The position numbers and the translations under genes were made by a program. Below, in pieces: positions 37,090 to 42,552 of a DNA stretch of 42,552 nt. Every line of letters starts with the position of its first letter. Position 1 is the stretch's first letter. The stretch covers positions 1 through 42,552 of the forward strand of contig CAMDKL010000034.1 of NCBI GenBank assembly GCA_945900945.1, in the 5' to 3' direction. The notes beneath the pieces are model-generated. The model was not told the origin of the DNA. It was given only the letters and a program-made list of their open reading frames with translations, and did no database searches. This DNA is from Pirellula staleyi DSM 6068 (GTDB taxonomy: Bacteria; Planctomycetota; Planctomycetia; Pirellulales; Pirellulaceae).

Positions 37090-37446
37090 CTACAGCTCTT
37101 CGATTCTCTTGAGTTCTACCGAAATGTGACTCGATCGCTTCAGGATCGTAAACGCCTGCCCACGCGACATTGGCCTGAATCGCTTCATGATCGGGCCACC
37201 ATCAATTCGGGCGTCGACGACAACCAATTCCTCGGCGTTGTACGAACGTCCACCATTTTGGTCTGTATCTCCAGCGCTACCAATAGCACTTTTGATCACC
37301 TTTTCCAACATCCGTGCTCCACGGTTAGGTTGGTATCGGAGCATCTCTAGTGCTTCGTCCGCAAATTTCCCTCGCACTAAATCGGCCAGAGGTCTGACCT
37401 TTCTAGCACTGATGCGTGCGTATCGATGTACGGCTCGGTAAGCCAT
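37090..37446 (-). CDS. rplV: Ribosomal protein L22
   Basis: A 118-residue L22 lining the exit tunnel. MAYRAVHRYARISARKVRPL, ALEMLRYQPNRGARMLEKVI and AFTILKRSSHISVEL correspond to family blocks, and its beta hairpin is at the usual macrolide-interaction site. 12 bp separates it from rpsC. Confidence 0.97.
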   Translation of the reverse strand: MAYRAVHRYARISARKVRPLADLVRGKFADEALEMLRYQPNRGARMLEKVIKSAIGSAGDTDQNGGRSYNAEELVVVDARIDGGPIMKRFRPMSRGQAFTILKRSSHISVELKRIEEL

Positions 37447-37470
37447 GATTGATTCCTGTTCCCTAAAAAA

Positions 37471-37743
37471 TTACTTTTTACCACCCTTACCGCCGTGGCC
37501 GCGGAAGGTTCGCGTCGGCGAAAACTCGCCAAGCTTGTGCCCGACCATGTCTTCCGTCACAAATACCTTAATGTGTGCTTTTCCGTTATGAACCATGAAA
37601 GTCGCTCCGACAAACTCAGGAACGATTGTGCATCGTCGAGCCCAAGTGGTAATCGGCATGTTGTCGTTTTTTTCGCGGGCCTTTAAAAGCTTCGCATACA
37701 ATTTTGGGTCTACAAACGGACCCTTTTTTGTCGAACGTCCCAT
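37471..37743 (-). CDS. rpsS: Ribosomal protein S19
   Basis: A 90-residue S19. [39 protein letters not shown] and [19 protein letters not shown] are diagnostic. It sits in the 30S head with S13 (not encoded here). A lysine-rich tail KGGKK ends it. 21 bp upstream is rplB. Confidence 0.98.
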   Translation of the reverse strand: MGRSTKKGPFVDPKLYAKLLKAREKNDNMPITTWARRCTIVPEFVGATFMVHNGKAHIKVFVTEDMVGHKLGEFSPTRTFRGHGGKGGKK

Positions 37744-37764
37744 GTGTCAGAACTCTTCCCTTAA

Positions 37765-38622
37765 CTATCTCAGTTTCAGTTGACCGTAACGAACCGACTT
37801 GCGTCGACGAATAATTGCGGAGTTGCTTGGTTTGCGAGGTCGGCGTGTGTAACCACCCTTTGCCAGTTTACCCGTCGGGCTTACCGGATGGCGACCACCC
37901 TTGGTGCGTCCTTCACCACCACCGTGCGGGTGATCCACAGGATTCATAGCCGTACCGCGAACGTGAGGCCTCCAACCCTTCCAACGATTTCGACCGGCCT
38001 TGCCGATTCGAATCGCTCCATGGTCTGGATTGCTTACCTTCCCGATTGTTGCTCGGCATTGACTGGGTACTCGTCGGATCTCACCGCTTGGCAGCTGCAG
38101 CTGCGCCCAGCCGGACTCGCGTGCCATTAAAACGGCCGACGAACCAGCAGAACGACAAAGTGCGGCTCCACGTCCAAGCGTCATTTCCACACAACAAACT
38201 TCCGTTCCCGGCGGAATGTTCTTCATTGGCAAACAGTTACCCAAAGTCGGAGGCGCATCTGCTCCATTGAGCAAAGTTGCACCCGCTTTAAGCCCATCTG
38301 GAGCCACAATGTAGGACTTTTCGCCATCTGCATAATGCAACAAAGCTATTCGTCCCGATCGGTTTGGATCGTATTGAATCGAATCTACCTTTGCGGGTAC
38401 GCCATCTTTCTTTCGTTTGAAGTCGATGATTCGATACATTTGCTTGTGTCCACCACCACGATGTCTCGAAGTGATGAAGCCTTGATTATTTCTCCCACCA
38501 TGTCGCTTTAGACGTATGAGCAGCGCCTTTTCTGGCACCGCACCCGGTGTTAGCTCAGCAAAGTCACTGACCGACGAATTTCGACGACCTGCTGATGTTG
38601 GTTTGTATACTCGAATACCCAT
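37765..38622 (-). CDS. rplB: Ribosomal protein L2
   Basis: A 285-residue L2. [39 protein letters not shown] (containing the conserved histidine near the peptidyl transferase centre) and [13 protein letters not shown] are unmistakable. Length is that of the standard family (~275) with a slightly longer N-terminus. Essential for subunit association and peptidyl transferase. Confidence 0.98.
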   Translation of the reverse strand: MGIRVYKPTSAGRRNSSVSDFAELTPGAVPEKALLIRLKRHGGRNNQGFITSRHRGGGHKQMYRIIDFKRKKDGVPAKVDSIQYDPNRSGRIALLHYADGEKSYIVAPDGLKAGATLLNGADAPPTLGNCLPMKNIPPGTEVCCVEMTLGRGAALCRSAGSSAVLMARESGWAQLQLPSGEIRRVPSQCRATIGKVSNPDHGAIRIGKAGRNRWKGWRPHVRGTAMNPVDHPHGGGEGRTKGGRHPVSPTGKLAKGGYTRRPRKPSNSAIIRRRKSVRYGQLKLR

Positions 38623-38657
38623 GAACGTGTCCTGCGGTTTCCTAAAGAAGGTACTTC

Positions 38658-38969
38658 CTAAAAGAAGTCGATCTTGTGTTCGCTGCTAAGTTTGACGATC
38701 GCCTTTTTCCAAGCCTTCGTTACACCAAGACGAGCACGATAACGTCGCGACTTGCCTTGGCGGTTTTGTGTTGCTACAGCCACAACCTTGACATTAAACA
38801 GCTCCTCGATCGCAGCCTTGATGACGGTTTTATCCGCCAAAGGATTGACCTCAAACGCGTAACGGTTTTGACGGGTTGCTTTGTGAACGCCCTTTTCCGT
38901 GACGAGCGTACGCAACACCACCTGATGCGGAGTCAGTACGATTTTGCTTTTTGGTTGCTGCTTTGCCAT
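38658..38969 (-). CDS. rplW: Ribosomal protein L23
   Basis: A 103-residue L23. [40 protein letters not shown] and [20 protein letters not shown] are family blocks. It forms the docking site for trigger factor and SRP at the tunnel exit beside L29. 35 bp from rplB. Confidence 0.97.
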   Translation of the reverse strand: MAKQQPKSKIVLTPHQVVLRTLVTEKGVHKATRQNRYAFEVNPLADKTVIKAAIEELFNVKVVAVATQNRQGKSRRYRARLGVTKAWKKAIVKLSSEHKIDFF

Positions 38970-39028
38970 GATTGTTTTCTGAGTTGTTTTACGATTGAAA
39001 TCGTCTAAAGTGCTTGTTCAGACGAACA

Positions 39029-39658
39029 CTACGCACTCGCTCTAGCCTTGATCCAGTCTAAAGCGTCTCTCGTCATGACCAGTTTGCGAGGTCGCAACAC
39101 GATCAGAGCGTTGAGGTCCGCTACTGGGCTAATGGTAAGTCCCTCAATGTTCCTGCCACTTAGATAGACGTTTCTATCCAAACCGCTAATCGCCAAAGTC
39201 TTGGTTTGACCCTCTAGCCCCAACGCCTTTAAAGCAGATGCCAACAGTTTTGTCTTAGGGAAATCCATTTTAAGTTGCTCTACGACAACCACGGAGCCAG
39301 CGGCGATTTTGGAAGCGATAGCCATTCGCGTAGCCGCTTGAATCGCTTTGCGAGGCAATCGGTAATAATAAGAACGGGGTTGACGAGCGTGGGCATGTCC
39401 ACCGCCACGACGAATCGGGCTTCGCTTGGAACCCATACGAGCGTTTCCAGTCCCCTTTTGCTTGTACATTTTCTTTGTCGACCCGGAAACTTCACCGCGG
39501 GCTTTCGTCTTATTACTTCCCTGGCGTTGATTCGCCAAGTACATAACAACGACGTCGTGCAGCAATTGCTTGCTGATCTTCGGAGCGAGCAAGAGCGGGT
39601 CGATTTCGTAATCGCCTACTTTCGCGCCCGACATGTCATAAACTGGAAGTGTTATCAT
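39029..39658 (-). CDS. rplD: Ribosomal protein L4
   Basis: A 209-residue L4. TKARGEVSGSTKKMYKQKGT and RMGSKRSPIRRGGGHAHARQ belong to the extended tunnel loop; IQAATRMAIASKIA follows. In E. coli L4 represses the S10 operon by acting on the rpsJ leader; the 85-base leader here has no evident copy of that structure. Confidence 0.97.
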   Translation of the reverse strand: MITLPVYDMSGAKVGDYEIDPLLLAPKISKQLLHDVVVMYLANQRQGSNKTKARGEVSGSTKKMYKQKGTGNARMGSKRSPIRRGGGHAHARQPRSYYYRLPRKAIQAATRMAIASKIAAGSVVVVEQLKMDFPKTKLLASALKALGLEGQTKTLAISGLDRNVYLSGRNIEGLTISPVADLNALIVLRPRKLVMTRDALDWIKARASA

Positions 39659-39678
39659 TTCATTACGCCTAATATTCC

Positions 39679-40365
39679 CTAGCCGACTTTGTTTGTTTCG
39701 CGAATGATCACGTAGCCGCCATTTGGACCAGGAACAGCACCCCGAACCAGCAGGAGATTGTTCTCGCCATCAATGCGAACGACTAAAAGGTTCCGCATCG
39801 TAATTTGATCGTTGCCGTACTGCCCAGCTCCCTTTTTTCCTTTACGCACTCGACCTGGATAGGTTCCAGCACCAGTACCACCGGGATGGCGGTGAGCCTT
39901 TTTCACACCGTGAGTCGCACGTTGGCCGGCATAGTTATGCCGTTTCATCCAACCTGAAAAACCGCAACCTTTGCTGATACCCGTAACGTCAACCGATTTA
40001 ATTCCGTCAAGAACCGTTACCTTAACCTCGGCACCGACATCCACAGACGCTGGACCGCGAAACTCACGGATAAATCGCTTTGGCTCGCAATCGGCTTTTA
40101 CTGCGACTGCCCCACCGGCAGCTTTGATTTTTTCGGAACGCTTGCTGGAGATACCGGCTACCTGGCCTCTCGCGGCGCGACTAGCGAGTCGGCGAGGCTT
40201 GTCCAGAAAACCCATCTGGATCGCTTCGTAACCATCTCGATCTACGGTTCTGACTTGAAGAACATGGCAAGGCCCAGCTTCGATGACCGTGACGGGCACA
40301 GCGCGACCGTCTTTCTCAAATATCTGCGTCATTCCGACCTTTCGGCCGAGGATTCCTTTGCTCAT
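39679..40365 (-). CDS. rplC: Ribosomal protein L3
   Basis: A 228-residue L3 from the ATG at 40365 (MSKGILGRKVGMTQIFEKDG). The longer frame from 40416 adds 17 residues (MGSSVCPSKQTIYGIRR) not seen in the family; GGAATAAGACGA provides a ribosome site for 40365. THGVKKAHRHPGGTGAGTYP and the terminal RGAVPGPNGGYVIIRE are conserved. One of the two initiators of 50S assembly. Confidence 0.97.
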   Translation of the reverse strand: MSKGILGRKVGMTQIFEKDGRAVPVTVIEAGPCHVLQVRTVDRDGYEAIQMGFLDKPRRLASRAARGQVAGISSKRSEKIKAAGGAVAVKADCEPKRFIREFRGPASVDVGAEVKVTVLDGIKSVDVTGISKGCGFSGWMKRHNYAGQRATHGVKKAHRHPGGTGAGTYPGRVRKGKKGAGQYGNDQITMRNLLVVRIDGENNLLLVRGAVPGPNGGYVIIRETNKVG

Positions 40366-40545
40366 TCGTCTTATTCCGTAAATCGTTTGCTTCGAAGGAC
40401 ACACCGACGAGCCCACCCGTTTTGCAGAGCAGACCTTGCGAAAGAGGCGGTAAACCGCAGTTCCTGTCGCTAAATCGATGGTTACCTTCAGAGCTTCCGT
40501 TTCATATTGGGAAAACCTGATGGATGCCGTTTAAGCGTAAATTTC

Positions 40546-40869
40546 CTACCGAGTCGTTGCTTTGATTTTAATGTCAACGCCAGCGGGCAAGCTCAACTTG
40601 TTTAGAGCTTCGATCGTTCGGGCAGTGGCTTGCTTGATATCGATCAGTCGTTTGTGCGTTCTGATTTCAAATTGCTGACGCGCTTTCTTGTCGATATTTG
40701 GACCCGAAAGGACCGTGTATCGTTCGATGCGTGTAGGAAGTGGAATCGGGCCGTGTACTTCGGAGTGGGTCCGCTTGGCGGTCTCCACTATTTCCAGAGC
40801 ACTTTGGTCCAAAACGGCATGGTCATAAGCTTCCATTCGAATTCTGATGACTTCGTGCGATCCGGACAC
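40546..40869 (-). CDS. rpsJ: Ribosomal protein S10
   Basis: A 107-residue S10 and first gene of the operon. [40 protein letters not shown] and [12 protein letters not shown] are conserved. S10 (NusE) also works in transcription antitermination with NusB, useful for a long operon such as this. The usual upstream str operon (rpsL, rpsG, fusA, tuf) is not present; pseudogenes occupy the upstream side. Confidence 0.98.
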   Translation of the reverse strand: MSGSHEVIRIRMEAYDHAVLDQSALEIVETAKRTHSEVHGPIPLPTRIERYTVLSGPNIDKKARQQFEIRTHKRLIDIKQATARTIEALNKLSLPAGVDIKIKATTR

Positions 40870-40960
40870 AGCTGATTTCTACCTCTAAAAACGTCAGTTT
40901 GTCAGCGATTTTTGGGTCGCCAACGATCTTGTAAGCCCTGCGTTGAACGCGGGACGCAAG

Positions 40961-40989
40961 AAGATAGGAATGCAACCCGAAGTCGTCAA
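40961..40989 (-). promoter_or_regulatory. Sigma-70 promoter of the S10-spc operon
   Basis: Minus-strand TTGACG (40989-40984) and TATCTT (40966-40961) are 17 bp apart, five of six and four of six consensus matches. Start would be near 40954, leaving a leader of ~85 bases before rpsJ. The T-run further upstream (41005-40998 region, TTTTTT on plus) does not interfere. No other good promoter was seen in 40870-41100. Confidence 0.72.
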
Positions 40990-41162
40990 CTGCAAAAGTG
41001 TTTTTTTGAGGGGCATGGACGGCAAATGCGTTGAATTCCAGGGTTGCGAAGCTAATTTATTCATTTCATTTCCGATAGAACTGTTGTTTTTTTGACACGA
41101 GCGTGTGCGTTGAAACTTACAACTCCATCGGGGCCGACTCAAATAGTGCCGTCCTAGAAAAA

Positions 41163-41397
41163 TCAATTAGGCAGCTCCAAGAGACTTTGTCGCAGTTTGC
41201 GCAATACTCGAGTTCTCGCTTGTTAGACGCATGCGGGGAAATGCCAAGTCGCTCCGCTACCACGTTTGTGGATACGTTATCGAGGGTCGTCAGCCAAAAC
41301 GCGAGCCACGTTCTTTGGTTCAAACTCGATACGAACGATCTCCATCGCGCGCTTGGCCAACGGCGACTCCCTAAACACGGAACAAATACGTGCTGCG
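41163..41397 (-). pseudogene. ECF sigma factor relic (C-terminal region)
   Basis: Three consecutive minus-strand pieces in different frames read as one ECF sigma factor: RESPLAKRAMEIVRIEFEP, then RTWLAFWLTTLDNVSTNVVA-ERLGIS, then QARTRVLRKLRQSLLELPN and a stop at 41165-41163. The junctions are a +1 shift in an A-run (plus 41314-41316) and another shift near 41228; a TAA (41225-41223) stands where Tyr is expected in the region 4 motif. The order matches the region 2-4 linker and region 4 of planctomycete ECF factors (EPRTWxAFW...ELGISxxAVYQAxxRVLRKLR). It cannot give a working factor. N-terminal region 2 is not recognisable. The overlapping plus-strand frame at 41103-41633 is not credible. Confidence 0.7.
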
Positions 41398-41500
41398 GTT
41401 CGTGTTCTAGAGAATCGATGAAAAACTACTCTGAGCCATCAAGTTTGCGATCCATCGTGTCGTTCGCCTCGCTGGTAAACGGCTTTGTGCCAGCCAACGA

Positions 41501-41710
41501 TCATGGGGTCGAGCTGGCCGATGCGTTCCGTTGGCTCTTGTCCAGCATCGCATCACGAAGGATCGCTGCACCCTCTGCAGTCACTCCTGTCATGATGGCT
41601 TCAAGTGCTTTTGCCAACGCTCCGATATCATGAGGAGGGGTGGAGTCGACGACATCTTTACACCGCAGCAATTTTTGCCTCCTGCGCTGCCGCAATCGCT
41701 TGTCCGACAA
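41501..41710 (-). CDS. Hypothetical short ORF, 69 residues or fewer
   Basis: Begins at a TTG within the end of the next gene upstream: a basic stretch (KRLRQRRRQKLLR), then DIGALAKALEAIMTGVTAEG and ILRDAMLDKSQRNA. Resemblance to helical DNA-associated proteins is only in composition. It may start later (ATG at about 41585) or be a fragment, given the surrounding debris. Confidence 0.3.
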   Translation of the reverse strand: MSDKRLRQRRRQKLLRCKDVVDSTPPHDIGALAKALEAIMTGVTAEGAAILRDAMLDKSQRNASASSTP

Positions 41711-41876
41711 CGAATTGCTCGATGCCTGATTCTGTAAGGCTGGGAGAGATATCGCCTTGCGATACCTGTCGAGTCAATGGGATGTTGCCCTTGGGATTAC
41801 TCTTCGTTAGCTTCTTCTGGGCAGGGGACTGTTTCGGTTTTTTTCCTGCTACCGAGAAGGACTCTTGGTCTGCCAT
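41658..41876 (-). CDS. Hypothetical small protein, 72 residues
   Basis: From the ATG at 41876 with GGGAAG 10 bases upstream: MADQESFSVAGKKPKQSPAQ, then a Lys/Pro/Ser-rich middle and GIEQFVVGQAIAAAQEAKIA at the end. Unknown. The start lies 24 bp from the IS66-type end at 41900, so its original promoter has probably been displaced by the element. Confidence 0.4.
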   Translation of the reverse strand: MADQESFSVAGKKPKQSPAQKKLTKSNPKGNIPLTRQVSQGDISPSLTESGIEQFVVGQAIAAAQEAKIAAV

Positions 41877-41899
41877 ATAATCTTCCCGTGAAGAAAACG

Positions 41900-42552
41900 G
41901 TAACCGTTCACGGTTTTTGATTGGGTAGTGCGTTAGCTTACCAGGGTTTGGTACTGTCCAGCGATGGACAGTAAAGACAGGCAAATTGAAGAGCTGAAAG
42001 CACTCGTTGCCGCATTGACAAAGCGGGTCGCGGAGCTTGAATTGGCGTTAGCCAAAGCGACGAAAGATTCGTCGACTTCGTCCAAGCCTCCTTCAAGTGA
42101 TCTGGTCAAACCGAAGCCTAAAAAAGGTCCAGGTCGGCCCAAAAGAACAAAACTTGGTGCTCAGCCTGGTCACCAAAGGAACCTGCGTGAACCGTTGCCT
42201 CCAGAGCGCGTCGACGAGACAATTATCCAAGAAATCGACAGTAAAGAAATCCAGCGATTAGGACTGAGTCCGACAGGCGACTAGGATGTCATTCAGCATA
42301 TCGAACTGCCAATCACAGCGAACAACAAAGACGGTATTGCGTGATCGACCGCAAAATCACCCAAGGTACGCGTGGAGAGTTAGGCCAGAAAGATGGCAGC
42401 CATTCGAATCGATGCCAACGCATGGAAAAATTGGAGATCCAAAATATTCCTGTCCCTAATTTTTCTGTCAAAACAGAGAGAACGAGATCAGGCTGATTGA
42501 AAAGAGTGCAACAAGAACAACCGTCTTGATGTCCAGGCTACACGCGATCTCG
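41900..42552 (+). mobile_element. IS66-family element, truncated/decayed
   Basis: Likely left end at GTAACCGTTCACGG (41900-41913), which looks like the GTAA-type ends of this family. The transposase start follows at 41964. The coding part is broken after ~107 codons and nothing like the DDE core is visible by the end of the window; the element may continue beyond 42552. Confidence 0.6.
41964..42284 (+). pseudogene. IS66 transposase N-terminal fragment
   Basis: 106 codons open MDSKDRQIEELKALVAALTK, a leucine-zipper-like coiled coil, then the IS66 signature KDSSTSSKPPSSDL and a basic GRPKRTKLGAQPGHQ linker. After LSPTGD a TAG stop is met; the following bases resume with DVIQHIELP, as expected for the family, so the stop is a nonsense mutation. 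A further shift follows, with EQQRRYC in another frame. The zinc-finger and catalytic DDE domains cannot be traced. Not functional. Confidence 0.85.

Noticed and set aside
41103-41633. 176-codon plus-strand ORF
   Set aside because: Overlaps the ECF sigma relic on the other strand and lacks any family motif; likely chance frame.

Overview
The window comes from a planctomycete, most likely of the Pirellulaceae group. This rests on three inferences from the sequence: the ribosomal cluster has no rpmD between rpsE and rplO and stops after secY-adk; there is a relic of a planctomycete-type ECF sigma factor; and palindromic repeats of a kind I associate with these genomes are scattered through it. 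Base composition looks near 50% G+C. No taxonomic search was possible.

Region 1 (1-15331) is a complete type I-G (formerly I-U) CRISPR-Cas locus on the minus strand. In transcription order it holds cas3 (helicase then C-terminal HD), a decayed DUF1016/YhcG-type nuclease gene, csx17 (cas8), csb1 (cas7), csb2 (cas5-cas6), then a 3.35 kb interruption, cas2, a cas4-cas1 fusion, a rho-independent terminator, a leader and an array of at least seven repeats that runs off the left edge. The interruption separates interference from adaptation genes. It holds a REP-associated tyrosine transposase, seven matching REP palindromes, a CcbP-like protein and three unrecognised small genes. An ORF with an in-frame TGA lies upstream of cas3.

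Region 2 (15537-28962) is ordinary chromosome: a RluA-type pseudouridine synthase, a family 4 glycosyltransferase with a nine-base G tract, an HExxH metallopeptidase, an exported poly-Q protein, a Uma2-family nuclease-like protein, the FtsK/SpoIIIE translocase, truB, msrA, a DUF1015 protein, tRNA-Gln(TTG) with its own promoter and terminator, and an exported endonuclease/exonuclease/phosphatase-family protein.

Region 3 (28981-40989) is the fused S10-spc ribosomal operon on the minus strand, from a clear promoter at 40961-40989 through rpsJ to rplO, secY and adk. Region 4 (41117-42552) is a graveyard upstream of that promoter: a frameshifted ECF sigma factor relic, two small hypothetical ORFs and the 5' part of a broken IS66 element.

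The CRISPR machinery itself is a known subtype. What looks unusual is what has entered it: the nuclease relic translationally coupled between cas3 and csx17 and carrying an in-frame palindromic insertion, and the RAYT/REP island between csb2 and cas2. I did not find a system that I can confidently call undescribed.
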